Assembly: GCA_019722365.1 (NCBI GenBank)
Contig: JADFUC010001995.1
Coordinates: forward strand, 620,001-684,000
Length of the DNA stretch: 64,000 nucleotides
Direction of reading: 5' to 3'
From: Lithospermum erythrorhizon
Taxonomy: Eukaryota; Streptophyta; Magnoliopsida; Boraginales; Boraginaceae
Each line of letters begins with the position of its first letter. Within the stretch, counting starts at the first letter, position 1. The notes below the pieces were generated by a model, which ran no database searches, was not told the origin of the DNA, and saw nothing but the letters and a program-made list of their open reading frames with translations. Both the position numbers and the translations under genes were made by a program. Of the stretch, positions 24,317 to 37,593 are shown in pieces.

Positions 24317-25788
24317 ATCGAATTTTTATTATGTTTTGTTATGGTATTTGTACTAGGGGTTGTGTATGTTATGGAGGAATAATTGAGGAAAAAGGATTTA
24401 TTAGAGTTATAGTTTTGAAATGTTGTTGACGTGATTATTTTGATAATGTGGAGCTAATCTTATCACGAGACTTCTGGACATTGTATTTTTCCTTATAATG
24501 GTATTGGGATTATCTAATTATTTTGAAGTTTCTTAAACATTAGGTGATATCAAGGTTGGTTTTTCAATGTGATTGTTTCAAAATTGATAATTGTGCATGC
24601 CATGTGTTACATAGTGCAATTATATCCATGATAATTCTTCTTATAGATAGCATGTGTTCATATATTATGTGTCCATCTTTGTTAGAGTTGTGTTGGTATG
24701 GGTTTGTTTAAAGATTAATTTCAACCTGGATTTAGTTCATAAGAATATGAATGTTTTTCTATTGATCCATTGTTTGGGGCATGGAAATAATAATGCTATA
24801 ATATTGCAACAATTTATCTTATGCATAATGGCGACTATATGATGATAGCAATGAAATCCCACAAGAAGATGGGATCAATATCTGATATTTCTATAGAACT
24901 ATATAAGTCTATTCTCAGCAAAGATTTCGTCTGATTATGTGCATATCCAACTATGTCCATTATATAAACTGAAAATTATTAACCTCAACACCATTACATT
25001 AGCATGGTGGCACTTTTTCTAGAACTACCACTGGATCAACAAAAACTTGGCCGCCTCAGTCCCGCGAACAGATCTTCAACCGAACCACCTCCATCTCCGA
25101 GGAGTATAAACAACCCCCTTTATCTTTGAGGGGTATACACACATTCTCTGAATTCATCCACTTCCAAGCAAATAATATAGGTAGATAGATCTGCTGTATG
25201 CCTGTATATGCAAGAGGGGGCAGAAAATGGCCCACTCACTTGGCCACTTTGCATGAATCACTCAATCTTGGCTTTGGCGTATCAAATCCATGTGAAAGGA
25301 GTGACAGATAAACAACACTTCACATTTAAGCCATAGAACATGCTACTAAGGATGAAGCTTCTCACTAATTCGTCAAAGTATCGACACAAATTTATAACAA
25401 CATATACCTGCTATGACCCATTGCTGAATCTGAAAGTGTTACACGTCTGAGAGGGCCCGTCCAACGTACAAATTGATATCTTCTGGTGATCTATTTTTAT
25501 GGATAAGTTCACATCTAAGCATCTTCATGGGCCAGCAGAGATGAACTTCTCACTGGTGACTAACATAACAATTCTAGATAAGCAAGCACTGTCTTCTTGT
25601 GCTGACGTGGCAAATAAGATTTAGCTCTTGCAGTAAGATCACCTTAAAATACATGCAGACAGTAACGCAAACTCGAACATTGTACTGATTTTGCTCAAAG
25701 CCTTCTTTGATGAACAAATAGAGTGACAAGTGGAACCAAGTTTCCTGCCAAGAGATATCCAACTTTTAAGAAGCTTTCTAATCTTCTA
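24317..25788. other. Intergenic region between the 78-residue gene and the WD40 gene
   Basis: Contains the 3' UTR of the 78-residue gene and, towards 25.5-25.8 kb, the probable 3' UTR of the minus-strand WD40 gene. No other coding sequence is supported. Confidence 0.4.
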
Positions 25789-28700
25789 TCACACAGGTAC
25801 AGGTAAGCCATAATTGTGGAATGATTGAATGCGTCCATCTCTACTTGCAGTAACAATTACCAGGCCCCAGGCACGAGATCTAGATAGATTTTGGCACGAG
25901 GTTTTCAGAAACCTATATTCAGATTTACACAGAAGAGATCGCTGATTTGATGCAGGAAGCTTTTCCTCTGGCCATGTTGCAGATCCCCTAGAATTGGATT
26001 CTATGTAGAAATCATTGGCCAAAGAGGAAAGGAAAAACGATTAAACACGTGGAATGCAATTGGTTTACTGAGTTATTAGTATCCATGCCACACCAAGGTA
26101 TTGCAATAGATGAATCACTGGAGAAGCACTCGAATGACTTGATGGATTTTGATTCAAATACTGATGGTTCTTCAGGACGATTACAATTCCAGATATACAC
26201 GTTACAGTCATTGGAAGCGATATAAGATAGCTCCATTTGAGGTGAAAGAAGCAGACATAAAATTTCCTCCATTTCGCAGGCCTATAATAGGATGTAAGAA
26301 TGTTGGAAGAAGAATTTAAGAAGGGTTAAGGCTAAAATAATTTTAAACAAGGTGCCATCAGTAATTTCACCATATTCAATAACATTTACCATTCAGAAGA
26401 CAATGAATGTAAAAAACAAGAACATAAGAAGTCAACAAATGGAAAACATTTCATAGGAAAAGAAGCATCATAATTCATAGAATGCGCTGCGTTTGAATAG
26501 TCAGTACTCAAAATTCGGACTTGCTTATCAGCAGAAGTTACCGCTACTTTGTTTGGATCTTCAGGAAAAAACTGTTCAGCATGCCAGTTAGGGAACCCAG
26601 TGGAAACATGGTAGGTACATAGAGCACAAAGATAAACAGAAATAAAGGAAGAGAGGATTAATTACCTGAAATCCTGTTATCCTTTTGCTAGGTGACTTGT
26701 TTTTACTGTTTAAGTACACTTGCTCTTCCACTTGCAAGTGGTTACCTAATAAGAACATACAATTAAAAAAAATATGTATTAATTATATCATTAACATGTA
26801 GAACAATTGATGGCCAAATCATTTTGACAAAACATGTAAAGAAAAAGTGTGCATGCATTGAATCTTTTGAAATCAGGTTGTCGACCTTATAACCAAGACT
26901 ATTTTTAACAAATAAGGGTGACATTGTCTTAGTCTCTTAGTTAGTATCACTTAATATGTAAAAAGGAGAAAATAAAAAGTTTTAACAAGTTTACTTTCTA
27001 AGAGATTTGCATAGAAGTTCCTAAATATCGTACCCAAGAATTTACACAGGTCCAGCAAGATACAGCATATTTGACATTGTGACACCTTATTCTTAAAGAG
27101 AGAGAATTAAATCCCAGATATAAGTACCTGAAACATTAAAGAAGCGACAGACGCCTGTGATGGTGCCAACAACACCAGCCTGTATGTTAGAAACCAAGAA
27201 TTAACAATCAGTAAGACAATCAAAAGACAAACTATCTACACAAACAGTATACACCTATATAAATCTAGCGAACAATAATAAAACAGCATACCTGCCCATC
27301 AGGACGGTAAGAAACAGCAGTGACAATGTCTCTCAGGTTAATCCAATCAACAACTTGACAATCGTTTATGCCCCAAATGCGAACTTTCCCATCAATTGAA
27401 CCACTGATGAAGTAGTCATTATTTACTGGATTAAACTGAACAGAGGTAACTGCATCATATCAACCAAAATTGAAAGGAAACACAATCAGTGGAATGCTAT
27501 TTGAAAATGAATGTGCCAGAACTAGGTTATCGTGCCAACCATAGAGGTGCCATAATTGTGTGAGGAAGACTTTGATGCAGTTATTATAACCAATTTGCCA
27601 CAAACGGACAGTATTATCCATCGAAGCCGAAAGCAAACACTGCAAAAAAACAAATCATTAGAAATTTGCTTTATCTTGGTCCTCGCATGAAAACAAAGTT
27701 ATAATCTACACATGATACCTACATTATTGCTTGACCATGAGATATCTAAGACCTCTCCAGTGTGACCTTGAAACACATGAAGTGGATTTTCTAAAATACG
27801 GAACACTTTATGAGGAAAGATAACACAGGCCGAGTCTGCTGTTTTCCTCAGATTGTTCAGTTTATTGGCTTTCTCGTTCTCCGGAGCAAGAGGTGCCAGC
27901 CCATAGCGATGATTCAGTTTATAGTACATGCAGGAAACATCCAAATCTGGGATATCAACGTCCCCAGATCTATCATCTTCCATGACTTTCCAGATTTTGA
28001 CAATCTTATCTTCACCGGCTGTTGCTAAGTAGTGCCCGTCAAGGCTGAATTTCATTGACAAGATTGATCCGTCATGGGCCTGGATATCCTGCCCTGTGAA
28101 GAGTGCAGAGAGTTCTTTCAATTTTTTCTGGCAATGCTGAACCTTAACTCTGCGCACCCTCATTCCTTGAACAAGCTTTGGGTCATTGGTCTGGAATGTG
28201 TTCTCTTCTTTCTGCATATTCACAACACATGTCATTGCCCTCAATCGACTTAACCACTTCCTTTTGACTCTCTCCACTATCGTTGACCTCTTCCTATCAA
28301 CTCCCTCATCCCTCTGCACACAGTGATGTGTGGGGGTGAACATCCCGGACAGATTTTCAGAACCTTCAGATTTTAGCAACTGGTCCAAGCTCTTATTACA
28401 CAGATTTATTTCCCTACCCTCCACATCAAAATTGCATTCCTTTCGACCTCCATGATTCTCATTAGTGCACAGAATACTTGAGCTCGATTTAAAATCTATT
28501 GCTGAATGCAATGAATCAGAAGTCCAACTAGACATAGAAGACCGACTGGATGAAAATTCATTGTCCAAGAATTCAGACCTTGCCACAGCCAAACTATTCT
28601 CTCTAACTTCACCAATATCAACATTCAAGATATCAGCATATTTATCTACAAGTTCAGAGTCTCCTTGAGTTTTCTCTAAGCTGGGAGTATGATGAAAAAA

Positions 28701-28884
28701 ATTCGAATGGCTCTCTAACACTCATCGGAGTCCTGACCCAGACATCATAATGGAATTTACCAGCAACACGATTATCATCTACAGAATTAGCTTGGCAATC
28801 AGAACCTGAATCAGAACAGGAAGCAAAGTTTTCGTGTGCATCAAAATAGCCATATTCCTCGTCCTCATCAATGAAGCTACCCAT
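25789..28884 (-). pseudogene. WD40-repeat protein gene (At5g24320/At5g53500 type) with broken reading frame
   Basis: Homologue of a plant WD40 family resembling WDR44. Seven exons fit: 28884-27723, 27639-27540, 27449-27292, 27179-27128, 26745-26666, 26571 to about 26508, and 26281-25789. The N-terminus MGSFIDEDEEYGYFDAHENF is acidic. The middle has VRRVKVQHCQKKLKELSAL, then WD repeats: AHDGSILSMKFS with VKIWKV, GHTGEVLDISW, LLSASMDNTVRLWQI, and [13 protein letters not shown]. The end has GSATWPEEKLP and GLVIVTASRDGRIQSFHNYG, as in homologues. The frame shifts at a run of seven T (28695-28701), near 26231 (between SASFTSNG and YIASNDCNVYIW) and near 26035 (before SRGSATWPEEK). Exon 2 also ends in non-homologous residues, as if a shifted donor is used. 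This could be a pseudogene or a set of assembly errors; neighbouring genes have clean frames, which favours decay. Confidence 0.6.
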
Positions 28885-29129
28885 GATTCCTTGGGTTCAA
28901 GCCATGAAACATCAGCTCAAGAAATCAACTTCTTAAGAGCTGACAATGTGGTAAAATACATTCCAATCTCAAACCTACAAATTGTAAGAGGAAATAATAA
29001 CTAACCAAAGTGCCTGGTAAATATATCAAGCAAACACATAACCTAACACTAATCGGCTTTAGGATTATGAAGCCAATTCTTTTTCAGAACCTTTTACTCT
29101 AGTCATTTAGCAAATTTGCATAATACAAT
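28885..29129 (-). promoter_or_regulatory. WD40 gene 5' leader and proximal upstream sequence
   Basis: Sequence directly upstream of the WD40 start codon at 28884, presumably 5' UTR and perhaps a leader intron. No clear TATA box was identified. Confidence 0.35.
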
Positions 29130-29995
29130 AGTAGTAAGAAGTGATATACACAAATAGACAACCATTCATCATGATGACTCTAGAAACCAAATTGTAGCTA
29201 ACATTCAAGCAATTGACAAAAACTATATTCAGAATCCATAAAAGATGTGAACTTTAATATGAAAAAAGCATAAAAATGCAGTTTATACACAAATACAGAG
29301 ACAAGTAGACAACCATTCAAGATGGTGACTCTAGAAACCAAGCTTTAGCTAACATTCAAGCAATTGACAAAAACCATAATTCAGAAACCATAAAAACTTA
29401 AACTTTAATATGAAAAACGCATAAAAATGCATTCAATACACAAATACAGATACAAGCATTCATCATGGTTACTCTAAAAACCAAAATTTAGATACCATTC
29501 AACCATTTAACAAAAACCATAATTCAGAACACAAAAAAATGTAAACTTCAATATGAAAAAGGCATCAAAATGTATTTTTATACACCAATACAGAGACAAG
29601 CATTCATCATGGTTACTCTAAAAACCAAAATTTAGCTACCATTTAATCAATTAACAAAAAAAAAATCATAACACATAAAAATGTAAACTTCAATATGAGA
29701 AAGGCATAAAAATGTATTTTATACACAAGCATTCATCATGGTGACTCTAACAACCAAAATTTAGCAACCATTCAACCAATTAACAAAAACCATAATTCAT
29801 AACACATAAAACTTAAACTTTAATATGAAAAAGGCATTAAATGCATTAAGTACACAAATACAGATACAAGCATTCATCATGGTTACTCTAAAAACCAAAA
29901 TTTAGCTACCATTCAACCAAGTAACAAAAACCATAATTCAGAACACATAAAAATCTAAACTTTAATTTATAAAAATCGCATTTTAATATATAAAA
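29130..29995. repeat. Tandem array of about six 130-150 bp units
   Basis: The phrase CATTCATCATGGTTACTCTA, with small variations, recurs near 29162, 29310, 29457, 29602, 29730 and 29869. Each is followed by AACCAAAATTTAGCTACCAT, then ACCATAATTCAGAACACATA, then AAACTTCAATATGAAAAAGGC. Units differ by substitutions and small indels, so the array is not very recent. It lies just upstream of the WD40 gene. Confidence 0.85.
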
Positions 29996-32900
29996 AACAA
30001 TAAATTGCTCACATGGGTTGGATTATATTGTGAATTGTGAGATTATGAGTGTGCCCAATAATGATTTTTCTGAAGAACACAACACATAACAATTTTTAGT
30101 CTTTTTGTGGTTATTAAATGAAGGAGAAAAGTGGAGTAAAGAAAGTGATGTGTGAGACAGAAAAAAAGAAAGAAAGTGGTAATTAATGGAGATAAAAGGA
30201 GGGAAGATCGAATAAAAAGAATGAGGGAGTAAATGGAAATTTCTTGATATTTGTATGATCAAACCAGATTTCAAGCCTGAATTGGATTGGTAAATTAGTA
30301 GTTAAGGTTCATAAGATATTCGGATTGAAAAAATAAAGCTTGGAGAAAGTAAAATTTATTAAACGTTGTTGAGAAATTGGATGATGCGGGATGATACATC
30401 GATTTTTATTGTATTCTAATATCTCGATCTAAAATGGATGATGTGATAAAGTTTATAAGAGATTATTGGTAGTAATCATATCACATAAAATGTGTTTTAT
30501 GTTTGAAGCGGTCGTAGGAATTTTAGGTTTAGCAGGCACAATAATAAAATCAGAATTATATTTCCATCCTACTTTTAAGAATTATTTTTACTTAAATTTA
30601 TTTTATTACTCCTATTGAATAAGCATGGTTTTGCCACTAACTCTACCATCACAAACTCTATTATCAATTCGTTAAAGTTAAGAATAATGTAATGAGAACT
30701 AATATATAATGTCTAAAACGTAAATTCTTAATATAAGTACTGTTTGTTTTTCAACAATAAAAATTACAACTTACAAAGATAATAAATTTTAATAAAAATG
30801 AAGAATTAAGCTCATAATAGATAACTTCATTTTTATTCTAACTGCTATATCAATTATTTCTTTTTGAATCATATACATTTCACCAATCCTACCTGAAACA
30901 TTACTAATTTTTGTTTTATTTGGAGGAATAGTGGTAATTCTTCTAGTTACCGACCAGTCGACCACATAATTATAGTATAGACAACAACCCAACATTTTGA
31001 TTACAGTTAGTTAATTAGGCACTAGCTTTAAATCTTGTTGTTTATTAAGGGAATACATCATTCATGTTTTTCTGTCATGATGAGCAAATAAAGATCAATA
31101 AGTGAGTTCATTGATTGAGCAACTAAGCGGAGAGAATAATGGAAGAATGTGCTTTTATTCTATTCTTTATATAATTCACCATTGTTGATAATTTTGAAAC
31201 TCTTTAATTATATTACATGATGTTTAAGTCCTAAGAAAATCTTTTTTTGAAAACTCTGATGAGATTTGGTAATACTCTTTACAATTCAAAATAATTGACT
31301 TTCTCACGTGTCAGGGTAAATCTTTGGTACAGTACTTTTTAATTATATTATTAAAAATTAATATTATGAAAGTATTTTAGAAGGCGAATCAATTATATAA
31401 ATTTTATATTTTTAAAATAATAAATAATTAATAATTGATGAATTGGTGATTCAAAAAGTCAACGTCATTGTTTCGAATTGGAAGAAATATTTACATATGT
31501 ATAATACTCCGTATTATTGATGATAATTATGATTTTATGATCACATTACATGATAGATTGATAGTCTACAAATGCATGTGTATGTAGTAGCTATCTATAA
31601 TAATCGAAAACATTTTGGTTTGAAGCAACAACATTTTTTCAAATGGCATGGTAATAATATAATACCATCATCATCAACAACAAGAACAAGAACAATATTT
31701 TTTTTTATGTTATACTGCAGTGCTAAGGAATTGGAGGGCTTTTTCTTTCAAATAAAATTTCATCAATAATTATTGATCTATATAAATTTGAGTTTTTAAT
31801 ATCTAACGATTTATACATTAACACTTATATATGTCTAAATTTTGAATACGGAGTATTAAATAAGTATCCGAATTATTGAAATACCAATAAGATAAGAGTT
31901 TTTTAATGGATTAATCAAAAACATTTTTGTTGAAGTGAAATTAAGCTATTAAAATTAATAATATGAGTAACATAATAAATTCATAAATTAGAAAAGTTGT
32001 TTTGTTCCGCAATCCCATGTGAGTGTAAGCTGTGACAGATTGATTCGATGAAAAATAAAATATAAATTTGTTAAATTAAAGGTCATAGATTGTGTTCGTG
32101 CATATAATTACTTATCTCTACATGAGCTTTTGCTTAATTAGTTGCCTGTTTCTTAAGCAACTAAATCATTCGCTAGCACGACATCGATCAACGCTCAGAT
32201 TCTATTCTTTTATGATAAATTATTTATTTATACTTATTCCAATAATAACAATTTCATTTCAAATAATAAGCTAAGCCAACCAGCAAGCTAATAATAAGGT
32301 TCGCCTGAAACAATGCATACCTGATCTCTTTATTATTGGTCTATTATTTAATTTTATCATGAGCAGTGGCGGAGTTTAGAAGAGATTAAGGGGTGCAACG
32401 TCTTCCTTAAATTTTAAAAAATTTAGAGTTTATTATTCAAATCTAAATAATTTTAGACAAAATATAGCAATTGGCTCCCCCTAAATAATGAAAAAAAATC
32501 TCTCTAAATAGATTGAATAATTTTTTCCCTCTCTACATTCAATTCAAGCTCCCACCACTATGTATATATAATAATAATGGATTAATAGTATGTACGACCT
32601 CATATTATCCAATATTATCAGTTTATCATACACTTTTCAAATTGGATGTATTATATATGTTCTTGGTTGACATATATTTTCAAATAGGAATTAGATATTA
32701 CTCCGTATAAAACTATAGCCCATGAAAATTATAAATTGTTTGCATATATATGTAATATGTGAGATAAGTCAGACGACTAAACAATTACGTAGTATTTCTT
32801 AAATAACTAAGGTTGATGAATGGTGAAATGACTGAATAATAGGGAATAGATAATGATATGATAATGAACACAGACAAATCAAATTCATGAATAGTTTCCA

Positions 32901-34439
32901 TATTAGTAACGTCGTTATGGAAATGCATGCATGTGTTATTGAAAGAGAAATCATGATTGAGGATAGCGTAAAGAGGCTTATATGGGTTGTATAATCAACT
33001 AACGATTGATGGTTTATGAAATTTGTCCATTATTTTCAGCTGCCGGCCAAAGTTTAATAGTTATATATGCTTCTTTGGTTTACAAATTTGTCCATTATTA
33101 TTTAATCATCTTTGATGACTTTGCATTATATTCCATTATAATCATTTTAAGTATTGGATCCTACGTGTTTGTGATATGAAATTGAAAAAAGAACAATTAT
33201 TATTACTAGTAACAGTATTAACAATAATGACCAACAAAATCATATTCGATAACATGAATTACTTCTCCGTAAAATTTCAGAACAGGCACCTAAGAAGTCG
33301 TTAGTATGACGGTTTCACACTTTTTCGATAACATGAATTACTAATGGTTTCCAATAACGTAAGCCATGACCTATGACGTTTAATTCATATTGCCTTATAC
33401 AAATAATAACAAAATTCCATGCAAACGATAATAATGTCACTTCTCGTTAACTCGTAATAACAAAAAGGAACAGTGTCATTTTCATTACAATAATGAAGCT
33501 GGATGAAGTGAACCTAAATGTACGGTCCGTGCGTCCACGAATTCTCGACAACGATAAAGATAGCTGGGTTGTTATATACAATTCGAAATAGTATTGATTT
33601 TGGGGATGAAATAGTATTTTCTTACTTTATTCTGAATGTAATAATTAAGGAAGTTTAGATTTAAAATAAAGTGTCGTTTGATACTTATTTATTTGGATGT
33701 GTGTATGAATGTTGCCCATAAGATGAGTGTAATATATAAATTTTTTGACGATCACAGCCCAAAATTATAGTGTAATTTTTTATATGATTCTTGAGCTTAT
33801 TATTATTTGGGCGGGGCCTATATTATTAGCCTTTGTCTAGACAAATATATACTAATTTTTACTTAATGGTAAAATGACTTATATTATTACTTAAAGCAGC
33901 AGTAAATGCACATGTTATTCTACGTTATTACCAGAGACAAAAGCGTTAAATGGTATATTCTTCTATATTAAAATGAGTATTTTATTTCTACTTGATGCTG
34001 GTAGTATCTATCTGGTATATAATGTCACAGAGATTACATTGACAAATTAGCAAGTGAAGCCGATTTTGATATTTTATTTCTGGCGCAATGTACTTGAATT
34101 CCGAAATTCAAATATACTATAATTAGTTATTCTTGGACTATTATTTGATCAATTCTATGTATATTTATTTCTATTTATTTATTCTTTTATGTTATTGGTA
34201 TTTTTATTTATTTCACTAGGATTTTCTTCTCTTATATCTTGCATTATGTTACATCATTTAATTAATTTATTTATATTATGACAAAACATATTATAAAACT
34301 AATTGATGGATTGCACAGATTAATTTTTATGCATAAATAGCGAGTGGGAACTAAAGTATAAACCCCATTTTAATATTTTACGTAATTAAAATAAATATCA
34401 TATTTTCATGTCGCTTAAAATAAACCACCGCCACTTCAA
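29996..34439. other. AT-rich intergenic region with short inverted repeats
   Basis: No supported gene. Near 30.1-30.2 kb is a purine-rich plus strand. A perfect 13-bp inverted repeat pair lies at 31503-31515 and 31845-31857. Another copy of the ACTCCGTAT motif is at about 32700. Confidence 0.4.
31503..31857. mobile_element. Possible MITE bounded by 13-bp inverted repeats
   Basis: AATACTCCGTATT at 31503-31515 and its exact reverse complement AATACGGAGTATT at 31845-31857 bound 355 bp of AT-rich, non-coding sequence. The CTCCGT motif is typical of Stowaway-like termini. Target duplications are hard to judge in this AT-rich context. Confidence 0.4.
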
Positions 34440-34635
34440 TGCCCCCACCCAATCCCAGCCCCTGCCTACCCCTACCCCACAGCCCCTACAGCCCTGCCCC
34501 ACTCCCTATCCCTACCCACAGCCCTGCCCACTTCTACCCCCACCCCCACTGCCCCCCTCCCCAACCACAGCACCACCTACCCCACCTCATAGCCCCCACC
34601 ACTGCCCGCCCACCTTCTCACCCTGCCGCACCCCT
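34440..34635. repeat. C-rich low-complexity tract
   Basis: About 195 bp of the plus strand are dominated by C, with runs of C3-C6 separated by A, T or G (CCCCTACCCCACAGCCCC and similar). Two overlapping plus frames read as proline-rich strings, which follows from composition. The complementary strand is G-rich. It contrasts sharply with the surrounding AT-rich DNA. Confidence 0.8.
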
Positions 34636-37593
34636 TAACATTTCAAACTCACGAGAGCTTACAAATTACAAGAAAGTCTTGTTCTTTCTTTTGCTGGAAT
34701 ATGGAAAACAAAAAGGAGGGAGAAAGAATCAGACAAACAAACCAACGTACATGATTTGATGGTTTCGATTTCATTTACTATATACGCTCCCAACTCCCAA
34801 CAAACAAACCAACATACATGCATTCCAGTAGACCAAGCTATATGTAAAGATTAATCTTGTAATGATTAATAGGAAAGGCAAAACAAATTGATGATTTCAC
34901 GATCAGCAAGACAAAAGAGGTTCTGGAAGCTTCCGGCTCCGATTTACAACTCCGGCGACCTTGGCAGAGTAGAAGCATTCTTCACGATCTGATAATCTTT
35001 GGTGGTTAAGATGATGGGTGGGGGTAAAGGTGGGATAGTGGTGAGGGTAGTGGTAGTGGTTTACAATTGAGGGGGAAGGATGATGGTGAAACTTTAAGGG
35101 TGGAGGGTTGGGAAGCAACAGAATCGGCTCTCTGTGAATAGTGTTTTTTAGTCTTGAAATGGTATTTTCTGCGGCATGGTTACGTAAGCTACTACCAACT
35201 ACAAATAGGGAGAAGCGAAATAGTCGTTTTAAATGCAAAGAAACAAATCTTGTTTTGGTGTGTATAACAGTTAGAGCCTTGACATCTATCGGAGGAATAG
35301 TAAGCTTTTTTATTGAAATAATAATTTTGTCGCTTAATGAAAGCTTACACTTCTGACTTGCAAAATGGGGGGCAAAATAGTCATTTCAACCAATGACAAT
35401 ATTTGGGTGTGTGTATAACAGCTCAAAGGGATGAGACAGGGATAGGGTGGGGTGTGTTAAATAAAAATGATTGTGAAGTGCTTTATTTTAATTATGTAAA
35501 ATATTTTAAATTGTGTCTTCTATTCTTTTTATATAGTATTAGAGTAAAATAGTCATTTTAAGCTGTTTAAAGTGAAAATTTATGTTTAAGGATGTCCTCA
35601 AGCAAAACGATAATTTAGGGATGTGGCCGGATAAAAGAATAGTATAAAGGTAAATGCAGAAACGAAGATGAATAAGTTTAGGATCATAGAAAATTCACAA
35701 CGTGGTTCAAGTTTATCGGCCAAAAATCCTAATATATAATACTTGTAACATAATTTGACCAACAAAAGTTACATTATTTTGATAATACATCGTTTTCTTC
35801 CTAAATCAATTGATAATGAAAATTTGAAGAATACTTCATAATCTTATTAATTTACGGGACCTCGCTTGTCGCGTCTTCTTCATCATCATCATCATCTATC
35901 ACTTTTACAATTTATGCACACATTGTTTGACCATCTATCGATGACTTGAATTAGTGAATATCAAACGGACAAGTCTTGAAGGGATCAAACAATAACCAGC
36001 TACCAAAGAATGTGGCATATCTTTCACAAATTTTGATATTGATATAGAGTCAACAAAACAACACAAGTGGATAGTATATTACAATACAGAAAACGATGAC
36101 TACGCATGAATATGCAGATGGGACTTTAGTTTATCCATAGAGATGACTTGGAGCCATCCACACTTTCCATTAATTCTTGGTTCGTGTACATGGTCAATTA
36201 TACAAGTGATTGCTTGTCTAATCATTGTGCTAATGTACACTATGCCATAGGTACATACACGTCTACATTAGGGGGGTCTGAGTTAGTGGTGCAAATTTGT
36301 TACTTGTGGTGGTGGCGTTGACGGTTTCCAGCAACCAAGATGGTGGTGGGTGGTCATGTGGTGGGGCTTTGATGGTTGTGTTTCTCTAGAGAGTTTTATT
36401 ATGGTGGTCGGATGGGTTCCCACAATTTACTGTCTTTAAGCTCAAAATGGACTACACTTTCACACTCTTTTTGACTTATATATCTAATGTAGTGTGGTTT
36501 AGTTTGCCAACAAGTCATGAAAAAACTTGGAAAATAATGCTAGTTATTAGTGGTCAAGATTGTAAAAATACTACAATGATACGTGGATCTTCCATGTCCC
36601 AAAAATATGGTGATTAAATATGTTTTTAGTCAGTGTCTCTATGGCATACATATTCAAGAAGAGAAGATTCAATGAATGAGAAACTGTACTTGCAATAGAA
36701 CATTTTGTTTACATTTACTATGAGTGTTGATTAAAATTGGACAACTGTTTGTGGGCATACCTCTGTTCCTATAATTAGTAATACACAGTTGTCCTCTGCT
36801 CTGTTAATTGTTATGAGAGTAAGTAACTCAATCTGCTATAAGAATGAGTATTTTCTCAAGTCTTCTATCTCATGTGAGCTGTGCTCTCATTTTTTAGGTA
36901 ACAGTTACAGTAGAAATGGCAATTAAAATCTTTCAATTTGGACCACCCTATAATCTTGGATGTTTCAACTTATAAAGTCTTATATAGGATGGTCCTGTTT
37001 TTTTGTAAGTAGTAAAGTGAATAAAGGTGTTTTTCTGGACATACTGCCTTTTCTGAATACTGGAGTACTAGATTTTAAAACAGTAGCGCCAATCAATTTT
37101 TGTTTCTGATTCTTGGTTGCGTTCTCATAATGGGACAACATTTATGGGAAATGGCATGCATATTCCAAACGAGAAGATGCAGTAACTAATACTGCTGCCA
37201 GATGTGTGCCAAACATGAATTTAAATTCCACATAAATTAGGGGGGGGGTGTTGGAGTGGGCTAACATTCTGGTCTGATAAAAACTGGGGCAGCCCCCTTT
37301 GGCCTTCAGACAAGTAGATCTGCTGAATAGTGGATAGTATTTCTGTATATTTAGGCAAACCCAAATGCCCAATCAAGACTTTGCCTTCTTCTAGATCATT
37401 GATTTTGAGTTTCTGTTAACTATCTAAAATGATGTAAATTGGAACAAGTACATACAAAATTGGCAGTTTGCCTTCTCCAACTCAATCTGACTATTCAGAA
37501 AAAAAAAAAAGCTCATAAGCATGAGGAAGGCAAGATGTTGATACTTGAGGCTACTAGCTAACTTTGGTTAAGTTAATGAGTGAGGATCCAGGA
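34636..37593. other. Intergenic region downstream of ATXR6
   Basis: Contains short frames on both strands around 34.9-35.3 kb with no family similarity, GGTGGT-rich sequence around 36.3-36.4 kb, and the probable ATXR6 3' UTR at its right end. No gene is supported. Confidence 0.4.

Noticed and set aside
25965..26060. Intron that could remove the frame break near 26035
   Set aside because: A GT-AG pair exists (about 70 bp) but the phase does not match, and homologues have no intron there.
34408..34759. Proline-rich protein gene
   Set aside because: The proline run follows from the C-rich composition in more than one frame, and there is no leader or signal peptide.
34903..35356. Overlapping frames on both strands around 35 kb
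   Set aside because: No recognisable family, no splice support and contradictory frames.
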